This document shows, piece by piece, positions 29,068 through 38,594 of a stretch of 64,000 nt of DNA. The notes beneath the pieces were generated by a model. It was not told where the DNA came from and made no database searches. It worked only from the letters and a program-made list of their open reading frames with translations. This stretch comes from Pseudomonas sp. GOM7 (GTDB lineage: Bacteria > Pseudomonadota > Gammaproteobacteria > Pseudomonadales > Pseudomonadaceae). Position 1 is the first letter of the stretch, and every line of letters starts with the position of its first letter. Position numbers and translations under genes: made by a program. Location of the stretch: the NCBI RefSeq assembly GCF_026723825.1, contig NZ_CP113519.1:1116001-1180000 (forward strand), given 5' to 3'.

Positions 29068-29168
29068 CGTAGCCCGGATGCAATCCGGGGCGGCGTGCCA
29101 GGGCTTCCCGGATTACATCCGGGCTACGTGGGTGGTCAGTGTGTGGATGACGCTCTTTTCATCCACAC
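29068..29168. repeat. Two adjacent REP-like hairpins downstream of the GST gene
   Basis: The first hairpin (about 29068-29128) is GTAGCCCGGATGCAATCC ... GGATTACATCCGGGCTAC, the same family as in the 5.6-kb array. The second (29141-29150 with 29159-29168) is GTGTGGATGA...TCATCCACAC. Together they fill the space between the convergent GST and eutC genes. Confidence 0.75.
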
Positions 29169-29200
29169 ACGGTGTTCACCCTATGCGCTGACCAACCGTC

Positions 29201-30010
29201 TCAACGCTTGTCCGGCAACAGGAAATTACCCGGCCCGGCGTTGTCCAGCGTCGGCACTTCGGCTTCGTCCTTGAGCTCGACCCCCGAGAGCTGGCGACGG
29301 CAGGCTTCGCGCATCAGGTACATCAGGCGGAAGGTGGCCATGCCATAGCTCAGGCCTTCCAGGCGCACGTTGGAGATGCAGTTGCGGTAGGCGTCGTTGA
29401 GGCCAACCTTCGGCCCATAGGTGAAGTACAGGCCCAGGCTGTCCGGCGAGCTGAGGCCAGGGCGTTCGCCAATCAGGATCACCGTCATCTTCGCGCCCAG
29501 GCGCTGCCCCACTTCGTCCGCCACCGCCACTCGGCCCTGTTCCACCAGGGTGATGGGCGCCAGCGACCAACCCTCTGCCTGCACCTGCTCCAGCAAGCGT
29601 TCGAGAAAGGGCAGGCTGTGCTTTTGTACGGCCAGGGATGACAAACCGTCGGCGATGACGATGGCCAGATCGTAGCCGCGGCCGTGCTCTGCGGCGTAGT
29701 CATCAAGCAGTTGTGCGGCATCTTCGTGCAGGCGCCGCCCCAGATCCGGGCGTTGCAGGTAGGTGTGGCGGTCGGCGGCGGCGCTGTGCAGTAGCAGTGT
29801 CGGTATCTGGCGGTCATGCAGCGCTTCGCGCAGCGCGGTGTGGTCGAACGGCAAATGCACGGCGTCACGCGCCTGGGCGTGGGCGAACTGGAAGTCCAGT
29901 TGCGCAGCGGTCGGCAGGCTGGTGCCGGCGCGGCCCAGGGCAATGCGTGCCGGCGTCAGTTGGCGCAGGTGCTGCCAGGGATTTGCGGTAGCGGGGGACT
30001 TTTCGCTCAT
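29201..30010 (-). CDS. eutC: Ethanolamine ammonia-lyase small subunit
   Basis: EutC, with EutB, forms the adenosylcobalamin-dependent lyase that converts ethanolamine to acetaldehyde and ammonia. The 269-residue protein has an N-terminal variable segment, then [17 protein letters not shown], the family start of the core. It continues through [31 protein letters not shown] and the C-terminal [15 protein letters not shown]. It follows eutB after 15 bases. No shell proteins of a microcompartment are encoded nearby. Confidence 0.95.
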   Translation of the reverse strand: MSEKSPATANPWQHLRQLTPARIALGRAGTSLPTAAQLDFQFAHAQARDAVHLPFDHTALREALHDRQIPTLLLHSAAADRHTYLQRPDLGRRLHEDAAQLLDDYAAEHGRGYDLAIVIADGLSSLAVQKHSLPFLERLLEQVQAEGWSLAPITLVEQGRVAVADEVGQRLGAKMTVILIGERPGLSSPDSLGLYFTYGPKVGLNDAYRNCISNVRLEGLSYGMATFRLMYLMREACRRQLSGVELKDEAEVPTLDNAGPGNFLLPDKR

Positions 30011-30025
30011 GACGGCCTCGACTGA

Positions 30026-31420
30026 TCAGGACAACTGGGCCAGGGCCTGGCGAAATGCCGGCGGCAGTTCCTCGCCCATGCGCAGTTGCCCGCCCTGTTG
30101 CTGGAAAATCCCCATGCGCGCCAGCCAGGCCTCGAATTCCGGCGCAGCGTGCAGGCCGAGCACCTTGCGTGCATACAAGGCGTCATGGAAGGAGGTGGTC
30201 TGGTAGTTGAGCATCACGTCATCCGAGCCGGGAATGCCCATGATGAAGTTGATGCCGGCGGTGCCGAGCAGGGTCAGCAGGGTATCCATGTCGTCCTGAT
30301 CGGCCTCGGCGTGGTTGGTGTAGCAGATGTCGCAGCCCATGGGCACGCCGAGCAGCTTGCCGCAGAAGTGATCCTCCAGCCCGGCGCGGATGATCTGCTT
30401 GCCGTTGTACAGGTATTCCGGGCCGATGAAGCCGACCACGGTGTTGACCAGGAACGGGTTGAAGTGGCGGGCCACTGCATAGGCGCGGGTTTCGCAGGTC
30501 TGCTGGTCGACGCCATGGTTGGCGTTGGCCGACAGCGCGCTGCCCTGGCCGGTCTCGAAGTACATCAGGTTGTTGCCCAGGGTGCCGCGCTTGAGGCTAA
30601 GGCCGGCTTCGTAGCCTTCCTGCAGTACCTTGAGGCTGACGCCGAAGCTGGTGTTGGCCGCCTCGGTGCCGGCGATGGACTGGAACACCAGGTCCAGCGG
30701 CGCGCCACGCTCGATGGCGGCGATGGAGCTGGTGACGTGTGTGAGCACGCAGGACTGGGTGGGAATCTCGTAGCGCTGGATCACTGCATCGAGCATCTCC
30801 AGCAGGGTGCACACCGCGCTCATGCTGTCGGTGGCCGGGTTGATGCCGATCATGGCATCGCCGTTGCCGTAGAGCAGGCCGTCGACCACGCTGGCGGCGA
30901 TGCCAGCCGGGTCGTCGGTCGGGTGATTGGGCTGCAGGCGGGTGGACATGCGCCCGCGCAGGCCCTGGGTGTTGCGAAAACGGGTGACCACGCGGGTCTT
31001 TTGCGCCACCAGCACCAGATCCTGAATGCGCATGATCTTCGACACCGCCGCGACCATCTCCGGCGTCAGGCCGGGGGCCAGCGCTTTGAGGCTGGCCTCA
31101 TCGGCGGCATCGCTGAGCAGCCAGTCGCGAAACCCGCCTACCGTGAGGTGGCTGACCGGGGCGAAGGCCTGGGCGTTATGAGTGTCGATGATCAGGCGGG
31201 TGACTTCGTCGCTTTCATAGGGGATCAGTGCCTCCTGCAGGAAGTGCTTGAGCGGCACCTCGGCCAACGCCATCTGCGCGGCGGCGCGCTCGGCGTCGCT
31301 GCTGGCGGCGACCTCGGCCAAGTAGTCGCCGGAGCGCGCCGGCGTGGCCTTGGCCATCAACTCGCGCAGGCTGTCGAAGCGCCAGTTCAGGTTGCCGATA
31401 GTATGGGTGAAGCTAGCCAT
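30026..31420 (-). CDS. eutB: Ethanolamine ammonia-lyase large subunit
   Basis: EutB is the catalytic subunit, a TIM barrel that binds adenosylcobalamin and ethanolamine. The ATG at 31418-31420 gives 464 residues (E. coli 453), preceded by GGGAGGAT at a good distance. An in-frame start upstream at 31438 would lie in the repeat and is rejected. Conserved blocks include RLQPNHPTDDPAGI, GDAMIGINPATDS, FGVSLKVLQEGYEA and MGCDICYTNHAEADQDD. Its ribosome-binding site directly abuts a MITE-like element. In related clusters eutB is next to the permease gene. Confidence 0.96.
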   Translation of the reverse strand: MASFTHTIGNLNWRFDSLRELMAKATPARSGDYLAEVAASSDAERAAAQMALAEVPLKHFLQEALIPYESDEVTRLIIDTHNAQAFAPVSHLTVGGFRDWLLSDAADEASLKALAPGLTPEMVAAVSKIMRIQDLVLVAQKTRVVTRFRNTQGLRGRMSTRLQPNHPTDDPAGIAASVVDGLLYGNGDAMIGINPATDSMSAVCTLLEMLDAVIQRYEIPTQSCVLTHVTSSIAAIERGAPLDLVFQSIAGTEAANTSFGVSLKVLQEGYEAGLSLKRGTLGNNLMYFETGQGSALSANANHGVDQQTCETRAYAVARHFNPFLVNTVVGFIGPEYLYNGKQIIRAGLEDHFCGKLLGVPMGCDICYTNHAEADQDDMDTLLTLLGTAGINFIMGIPGSDDVMLNYQTTSFHDALYARKVLGLHAAPEFEAWLARMGIFQQQGGQLRMGEELPPAFRQALAQLS

Positions 31421-31432
31421 ATCAATCCTCCC

Positions 31433-31620
31433 GGGCACCTCTAAAAACTACCTCGGCTTTGGCTTCCTGCGTCGCTCTACCTCCTGCATCCATGCAGTCG
31501 TGCGTTGTCATCGCCGCGTTGAAAACAACCTCAGAATGCTCATTTACAGCTCGTAAACTGCGCATCTTCGGCTGTTTTCGCCTTGCGCTGACTGCCTCGC
31601 CTACGTTTTTAAAGGCGCCC
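31433..31620. mobile_element. MITE-like element with terminal inverted repeats upstream of eutB
   Basis: The 188-bp element has terminal inverted repeats: GGGCACCTCTAAAAACTA at 31433-31450, and at 31603-31620 the complement of GGGCGCCTTTAAAAACGT. It encodes no plausible protein. The left end begins immediately next to the eutB Shine-Dalgarno sequence and the right end lies 17 bases from the permease stop. No target-site duplication is obvious. It may have been mobilised by a transposase elsewhere in the genome. Confidence 0.65.
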
Positions 31621-31637
31621 TCATTGTCGTGGGCCTT

Positions 31638-33086
31638 TCAGCGCAGGGAGCGTTCGGCGGCCTGGATGGCGGCGAACTCTTCCTCCGGTGTGCCGGACAC
31701 CAGGTGGTGACGGCTGTACAAGGCGAAATAGGCGATGAACAGAGCGTAGATGACCGCCGCACCGATCACGACCCGTGGGTCGACCAGGAAGCCGGCGACC
31801 AGCGCCACCGCTGCCAGCACCAGGGCCACCGAGGAGGTCAGCACACCACCCGGAGTCCGGTACGGACGCGGCATGTCCGGGCGGCGGATGCGCAGGGTCA
31901 CGTGGGCGGCCATCATCAGCACATAGGAAATGGTCGCACCGAACACCGCCACCAGGATCAGCAGGTCGCCCTGGCCGCTCAAGGACAAGCCAAAGCCGAT
32001 AATCCCAGGCACGATCAGTGCCAACACCGGGGCTTTGTTACGGTTGGTCAGCGACAGGCTGCGTGGCAGGTAGCCGGCGCGCGACAGGGCGAAAATCTGC
32101 CGCGAGTAGGCGTAGATGATCGAGAAGAAGCTGGCGATCAGCCCGGCCAGGCCGACCAGGTTGACGAACTGGCTCATCCAGGTGGAGCCGCCGTAGACCT
32201 TGTCCAGCGCCTCGACCAGCGGGTTGCCCGAGGCCATCAGCGCCTGCGCACCGGCGCCGCCTGGGCCGACCAGCAGGATCAGGCCGGCGAAGGCCAGCAG
32301 CACCAACATGGCGCCGATCAGGCCGCGCGGCAGGTCACGCTTGGGATTCTTGGTTTCTTCAGCGGCCAGCGGCACACCCTCGACCGCGAGGAAGAACCAG
32401 ATGGCGTAGGGCAGGGCGGCCCAGATACCCAGGTAGCCGAATGGCAGGAAGGCGCTGGCGCCGGTTGCGTCGGTGGCGGGAATGTCGAACAGGTTGGCCA
32501 CATTGAAGTGCGGCACCATGGCGACGATGAACACGCCCAGGGCGATGGCCGCCACGGCGGTGATGACGAACATCAGCTTCAGCGCCTCGCCGGCACCGAG
32601 GATGTGGATGCTGATGAACACCACGTAGAAGATCAGGTAGATGACCCAGCCACCGATGCCGAACAGCGACTCGCAGTAGGCGCCGATGAAGCAGGCGATG
32701 GCGGCCGGGGCGATGGCGTATTCGATGAGGATCGCCGTGCCGGTGAGAAAACCACCCCAGGGGCCGAAGGCGGTGCGAGTGAAACCGTAGCCACCGCCAG
32801 CGGTGGGGATCATCGAGGACAACTCGGCCAGTGAAAAGCACATGCACAGGTACATGGTGGCCATCAGCAGGGTGGCGATGAACATGCCGCCCCAGCCGCC
32901 CTGGGCCAGGCCGAAGTTCCAGCCGGCGTAGTCGCCGGAAATCACGTAGGCCACGCCGAGGCCGATCAGCAGGATCCAGCCGGCGGCGCCCTGCTTCAAC
33001 TGGCGGTTGGCGAAGTACTCGGCGCTCACCGTTTCCGTTTCCACGCCGCCTGCCGAAGCGTGCGTGGCGAGGGTGTCTTTGCTCAT
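31638..33086 (-). CDS. eat: Ethanolamine permease (APC superfamily)
   Basis: The 482-residue protein has about twelve hydrophobic segments and APC-family features (GWILLIGLGVAYVISGDYAGWNFG near the N terminus, PTAGGGYGFTRTAFGPWGGF, and AVEGVPLAAEETKNPKRDLPRG). It resembles the ethanolamine permease of other pseudomonads. Its position between the aldehyde dehydrogenase and eutBC supports ethanolamine import as its job. It is transcribed in the same direction as its neighbours, 63 bases after exaC. Confidence 0.9.
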   Translation of the reverse strand: MSKDTLATHASAGGVETETVSAEYFANRQLKQGAAGWILLIGLGVAYVISGDYAGWNFGLAQGGWGGMFIATLLMATMYLCMCFSLAELSSMIPTAGGGYGFTRTAFGPWGGFLTGTAILIEYAIAPAAIACFIGAYCESLFGIGGWVIYLIFYVVFISIHILGAGEALKLMFVITAVAAIALGVFIVAMVPHFNVANLFDIPATDATGASAFLPFGYLGIWAALPYAIWFFLAVEGVPLAAEETKNPKRDLPRGLIGAMLVLLAFAGLILLVGPGGAGAQALMASGNPLVEALDKVYGGSTWMSQFVNLVGLAGLIASFFSIIYAYSRQIFALSRAGYLPRSLSLTNRNKAPVLALIVPGIIGFGLSLSGQGDLLILVAVFGATISYVLMMAAHVTLRIRRPDMPRPYRTPGGVLTSSVALVLAAVALVAGFLVDPRVVIGAAVIYALFIAYFALYSRHHLVSGTPEEEFAAIQAAERSLR

Positions 33087-33149
33087 GGGGAAAACTCCTT
33101 CACACCTCGCGGCCAGGCCGCGAGATGCTGTTGTCAGGGGAATGGCAGA

Positions 33150-34670
<1,521 letters not shown>

Positions 34671-35003
34671 GAGCGTTCTCCGAAACGATGTTGTTGTAGT
34701 TGTACGTAGCAGGTGAGCTGACGTTCAGCCTGGGTCGATCATGAGCCGATTTCATCAGCGCAACTTGACCGAGGGAGCGACACGCTGTCGTGCAAAGTCA
34801 ACTTGCTGGAGCCGTGCGTCGGTTGTGTCGTAATGGGTCAAGTCGCTCGCATCGTTCTGGTGCGCATGTTTCAAAATGACTCACTCGTTGACGGCGGTGC
34901 TCGCTGCTGGAGCGCAGAGGCCCCGGAGAGTGGACTGCGCGCTGCATGACTGTGCGGGCGTGTTTCTTGCTTTCGCAAACGCACTGTCACGAAGGAGGAC
35001 CTG
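34671..35003. other. Divergent regulatory region between exaC-like gene and AraC-type regulator
   Basis: There is no gene in this 333-base gap. It must contain promoters for both directions. Candidate operator repeats are listed separately. The regulator's ribosome-binding site (GAAGGAGGA, 34991-34999) is at its right end. Confidence 0.5.
34761..34844. promoter_or_regulatory. Candidate operator repeats (CAACTTG type)
   Basis: Three related short sequences lie within 84 bases: CAACTTGACC (34761-34770), CAACTTGCTG (34799-34808) and the inverted GGGTCAAGTC (34835-34844). Spacings are 38 and 36 bases between starts, not whole helical turns exactly. They are plausible half-sites for the adjacent AraC-type regulator, but this is inference only. 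Confidence 0.35.
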
Positions 35004-36083
35004 ATGAGTTCCTTTCTCTCTCAGGCCGGGGGTGCGCTCGGTGCCTCGCTTCTGTCCGGCGCTCCGGCCAATGCGGGGGTGCTGGCCGCGGCGGCGAGCG
35101 GCCTGTGCGGTTTCATCGAGAAGCATGGTGGTGATCCGGATCGTATCCTCGGCATATCCGGCATTGACCCCGAGTGCCTGCGCCACCCGACCCTGAGCCT
35201 GGCGCTGCCCAATTACTGTCAGGTGCTGGAAGAGGCCGCGCACCAGTCCGGCTGCGACAATTTCGGTTTGTACTATGGCCAGCAGTTCAAGCCCCAGGCG
35301 CTCGGCCTGCTGGGCTATATCGGCTTGTGCTCGGCGACCCTGGAGCAGGCGCTGATCAACTTCTCCCGCGCCTTCCCGTTGCACCAGCGCAACAGCCTGA
35401 TCCGCCTGGTCGACGAGGGCGAGTGCTACCGCTTCGACTATCAGGTGCGCCACGGTGCCATCCTCAGCCGTCGCCAGGACGCCGAGTTGACCCTGGGCAT
35501 GGCCCTCAATCTGGTGCGCCATGTACTCGGTCCGCAGTGGGCGCCGCGTGCGGTGCACTTCGAGCACCCACGTCCGGAACACTGGCACGAGCACTGTAAG
35601 GTGTTCGATGCGCCGGTGTACTTCGAGCAGCCGTGCAATTCACTGCTGATTCCCAAGCGCGGCCTCGACCGCGCCATGCCGGACAGCGACCCGGTGCTGT
35701 TGATGGTTATGCAGGACTCGCTGAACCAGATCAGCGCTCTGTGCGGGCGCGGTGAACGCGACATGGTCAACGACGTGCGCGAGCAGATCCGCCAGCGCCT
35801 GCTGTATGGCGAGCCAGCGCTGGAGGATGTTGCGGAAATGCTGGGCATGGCCAGTTGGTCGCTGCAGCGGCGCCTGCGCGAGCAGGGTCTGAGCTTCTCG
35901 CAACTGGTGGACAACGTGCGCCGCGAACTGGCCAACCGTTACCTGCGTCAACCGCAATTGCCCATCTCGCACCTGGCGCCGCTGCTCGGCTATTCGGAAA
36001 CCAGTGCCTTCTCGCGCGCCTTCCGCCGCTGGTTCGGCGTCAGCCCACGGCAGTGGCGGCGCGAGGGTGGCTCGCTGAACTGA
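35004..36083 (+). CDS. AraC-family transcriptional regulator of the ethanolamine cluster
   Basis: The 359-residue protein has a strong ribosome-binding site (GAAGGAGGA) before the ATG at 35004. Residues about 35-230 resemble the ligand-binding N-terminal domain of OruR/ArgR-like AraC regulators (PF12625 type). Residues about 255-355 form the double helix-turn-helix, with DVAEMLGMASWSLQRRLREQ and LLGYSETSAFSRAFRRWFG. It diverges from the ethanolamine/acetaldehyde cluster, which points to ethanolamine or a product as effector. This differs from the sigma-54 activator (EatR) I recall beside equivalent clusters in P. aeruginosa and P. putida. Confidence 0.9.
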   Translation: MSSFLSQAGGALGASLLSGAPANAGVLAAAASGLCGFIEKHGGDPDRILGISGIDPECLRHPTLSLALPNYCQVLEEAAHQSGCDNFGLYYGQQFKPQALGLLGYIGLCSATLEQALINFSRAFPLHQRNSLIRLVDEGECYRFDYQVRHGAILSRRQDAELTLGMALNLVRHVLGPQWAPRAVHFEHPRPEHWHEHCKVFDAPVYFEQPCNSLLIPKRGLDRAMPDSDPVLLMVMQDSLNQISALCGRGERDMVNDVREQIRQRLLYGEPALEDVAEMLGMASWSLQRRLREQGLSFSQLVDNVRRELANRYLRQPQLPISHLAPLLGYSETSAFSRAFRRWFGVSPRQWRREGGSLN

Positions 36084-36085
36084 GA

Positions 36086-36406
36086 TCAGTAGGCGGCGCG
36101 AATGGCCGTCGGGTCGTAGCCCTGAATGATCTGGCCGCGCATGTCGAGCACCGGGATGCCGCGGCCGCCGATGGCATCGTACTGCCGCCGGCCGATGGCG
36201 TCCTTCTCGATGTCCACCTCGCGGTAGGCGATGCCGTCACCCTGCAGCAGCTCGCGAGTCTTGGCGCAGTAGCCGCACCAACTGGTGGCATAGAGCACGA
36301 TCTCGCCACTGGCGTTGCCGGCCTGCGGCGGGTTCAGCCAGCGGTCGAGCTTGCCCCAGTTCTGCCACAGGGCCAGGGCGGCGAGGATCAGCAGAATCTT
36401 CTTCAT
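36086..36406 (-). CDS. Membrane-anchored glutaredoxin-like protein
   Basis: The 106-residue protein begins with a hydrophobic helix (about residues 4-14, ILLILAALALW) that could be an anchor or uncleaved signal. A glutaredoxin domain starts at residue 34 with the redox motif CGYC (in ATSWCGYCAKT). The cis-Pro segment GIPVLD is present. Location and partner are unknown; a periplasmic or membrane-bound redox role is possible. Its ATG overlaps the stop codon of the PPK2 gene by 4 bases, so the two are co-translated. Confidence 0.85.
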   Translation of the reverse strand: MKKILLILAALALWQNWGKLDRWLNPPQAGNASGEIVLYATSWCGYCAKTRELLQGDGIAYREVDIEKDAIGRRQYDAIGGRGIPVLDMRGQIIQGYDPTAIRAAY

Positions 36407-37248
36407 CGTATGGGATCCTTGTGCGCCGAAGCGGCTTGCAGTTCGGCCAGGCTGAAGGGGGCCGGGCGATCCGGCCAGTTCAGGTGGAGTCTTTCCAGTT
36501 CACGTGCCAGCAGGCTGGCGACCAGCAGATCGCGTAGCCAGCGCTTGTGCGCGGGGATTACATACCAGGGGGCGTCGGCCTTATGGCTGGCACTCAATAG
36601 CCTGCTCCAGCGTAGCTTGCGTTCGTCGAACTGGCGATGGGTGCGCAGGTCGCTGATCTTGAGCTTCCAGCGCTTTTCCGGCTGCTCCAGACGCTCGACC
36701 AGGCGCCGGTATTGTTCGGCCCGGTCGATCTGCAGATAGCACTTGAGCATGACGATGGAACGGGCAGGCAACTGATCCTCGAATGCTCTCAATTCGGCCA
36801 GGCGCGCCGGCAGTTCTTCCTCACTGCACAGACCATCGAGCGGATCGCAGATCAGCGCCTCGTAGTGGCTGCGGTTGAACACGCCGAGCATGCCTGCTGC
36901 CGGCAGGCGCTGGCGATAGCGCTGCAGGAAATGCTGCTGGCGTTCCTGGGCCGTGGGGGCCTGAAAACCGTGCACCGCGACGCCCTGTGGATCGAAGGCG
37001 CTGACCACATGGCTGATGACACTGTCCTTGCCACTGCAATCCGGCCCCTGTAGCACCAGCAACAGGGCCTGGCGCCGGTTGGCCCAGAGGCGCCGCTGTT
37101 GCTCCTGCAGCCAGGGTTTGAGCCGCGCCAGGCGCGCCTTGGCTGCATGCTTGTCGAGGCCGAAGGTACGCGCGGGGTCGCCGGCCAGCGGGGCATCTGG
37201 CTGGCAGAGGCAAGCATCGAGCCACTCGTCCGCCAGGCGCGTATCCAT
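36403..37248 (-). CDS. Polyphosphate kinase 2 family protein (class III-like)
   Basis: PPK2 enzymes transfer phosphate between polyphosphate and nucleotides. The 281-residue single-domain protein has a Walker A-like QGPDCSGKDSVISHV followed by DPQGVAVHGFQAPT, and FNRSHYEALI, all in family positions. The GKD form and the PQG...F.AP segment resemble class III PPK2 proteins, which phosphorylate AMP or ADP. The segment departs from the common DAAGKDG in having Cys and Ser (DCSGKDS), so substrate preference is uncertain. It overlaps the glutaredoxin gene. Confidence 0.88.
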   Translation of the reverse strand: MDTRLADEWLDACLCQPDAPLAGDPARTFGLDKHAAKARLARLKPWLQEQQRRLWANRRQALLLVLQGPDCSGKDSVISHVVSAFDPQGVAVHGFQAPTAQERQQHFLQRYRQRLPAAGMLGVFNRSHYEALICDPLDGLCSEEELPARLAELRAFEDQLPARSIVMLKCYLQIDRAEQYRRLVERLEQPEKRWKLKISDLRTHRQFDERKLRWSRLLSASHKADAPWYVIPAHKRWLRDLLVASLLARELERLHLNWPDRPAPFSLAELQAASAHKDPIR

Positions 37249-37249
37249 G

Positions 37250-38257
37250 TCAGTCCTGACGACGCTTGAGCTGATCCTTCAACTGGGTCGGCAACTGGCG
37301 AATGATCAGCATGTCGCGGCCCTCGTCGTACTCGATCTTCGAGCCCAGCAGGTGCGCCTCGAAACTGATCGACAGACCTTCGGCGCGACCGGTGAAGCGC
37401 TGGAACTGGCTCAGGGTACGTTTGTCCGCCGGAAATTCCGGGGCCATGCCGTAATCCTTGTTGCGGATGTGTTCGTAGAAGGCCTTGGGGCGTTCCTCGT
37501 CGATCAGCCCGGAGAGTTCTTCCAGGGTGATGGGTTCGCCCATCTTGGCCTGGCTACTGGCGTAGCCGACCAGGGTCTTGGTCTTCTCGCGGGCCTGCTC
37601 CTCGGGCAGATCCTCGCTCTCCACGAAATCGCTGAAGGCCTTGAGCAGAGTACGGGTCTCGCCTGGGCCGTCGACCCCTTCCTGGCAGCCGATGAAGTCG
37701 CGGAAGTAGTCCGAGACCTTCTTGCCGTTCTTGCCCTTGATGAAGGAGATGTACTGCTTGGACTGCTTGTTGTTCTGCCACTCGCTGATGTTGATGCGTG
37801 CGGCCAGGTGCAGTTGGCCGAGGTCGAGATGCTTGGCCGGAGTCACGTCCAGCGCGTCGGTCACCGCCACGCCCTCGCTGTGGTGCAGCAGGGCGATGGC
37901 CAGGTAGTCGGTCATGCCCTGCTGGTAGTGGGCGAAGAGCACATGGCCGCCGGTGGACAGGTTGGATTCTTCCATCAGCTTCTGCAGGTGTTCCACGGCC
38001 TGGCGGCTGAAGGCGGTGAAATCCTGCTCGTTATCGAGGTAGGCCTTGAGCCAGCCGCTGAAGGGGTAGGCGCCGGACTCCTCGTGGAACAGACCCCAGG
38101 CCTTGCCCTGCTTGGCGTTGTAGCTCTCGTTGAGATCGGCCAGCAGGTTTTCCATGGCTTGCGAGGTGGCCAGCTCGCTGTCGCGGGCGTGCAGCACGGC
38201 AGGGCTGCCGTCGGGCTTCTTGTCGATCAGGTGGACGATGCAGTGACGGATCGGCAT
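37250..38257 (-). CDS. yejK: Nucleoid-associated protein YejK / NdpA
   Basis: The ATG at 38255-38257 gives 335 residues starting [20 protein letters not shown], as in the YejK/NdpA family. It binds nucleoid DNA and has been linked to topoisomerase modulation in E. coli. Conserved blocks are [20 protein letters not shown] and [32 protein letters not shown] ([18 protein letters not shown]). It lies one base downstream of nothing on its 5' side and is followed 1 base later by the PPK2 start, so the yejK-ppk2-grx genes form one tight leftward operon. Confidence 0.93.
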   Translation of the reverse strand: MPIRHCIVHLIDKKPDGSPAVLHARDSELATSQAMENLLADLNESYNAKQGKAWGLFHEESGAYPFSGWLKAYLDNEQDFTAFSRQAVEHLQKLMEESNLSTGGHVLFAHYQQGMTDYLAIALLHHSEGVAVTDALDVTPAKHLDLGQLHLAARINISEWQNNKQSKQYISFIKGKNGKKVSDYFRDFIGCQEGVDGPGETRTLLKAFSDFVESEDLPEEQAREKTKTLVGYASSQAKMGEPITLEELSGLIDEERPKAFYEHIRNKDYGMAPEFPADKRTLSQFQRFTGRAEGLSISFEAHLLGSKIEYDEGRDMLIIRQLPTQLKDQLKRRQD

Positions 38258-38594
38258 GGGGTCTTCGGTCTTTGGCGGGTTCGCGATGGGGTTGGCGGCA
38301 TGGCCGGGCGAGTGAGTGCTCGCGCCGCGGCTGCAGCGGTATGGGCGAAGTCTACCTGACATCGGCACGAGATGCCGGGGGGCGCTAGGGCTGGGTGAAT
38401 CTTTGCTGGCTAATTGCCGTCATCTGCAGTGATAGATCTCTATTTTCTGCAAAAAATACGGTTTTGGATTCGCGTGATGGCGTAACTCGGGCTAGCGTCT
38501 TTCACGTCCACGCGACGCAGTAAAGGGACGCACCGCGGTGGCGCCACAAGCGTTGCCGCCTTTCTCGATCTCCAGATATGGATTGGAGGATTAC
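38258..38594. other. Divergent gap between yejK and the aminopeptidase gene
   Basis: No gene is visible in these 337 bases. An AT-rich stretch at about 38430-38470 is the best candidate for a promoter. The aminopeptidase ribosome-binding site (TTGGAGGA, 38583-38590) is at the right end. Confidence 0.4.

Noticed and set aside
34957..34975. Possible sigma-54 site GGGCGTG-N4-TTGCT before the AraC-type regulator
   Set aside because: The -24 element has three mismatches, and the regulator has no need for an activator-dependent promoter; spacing alone is not enough.
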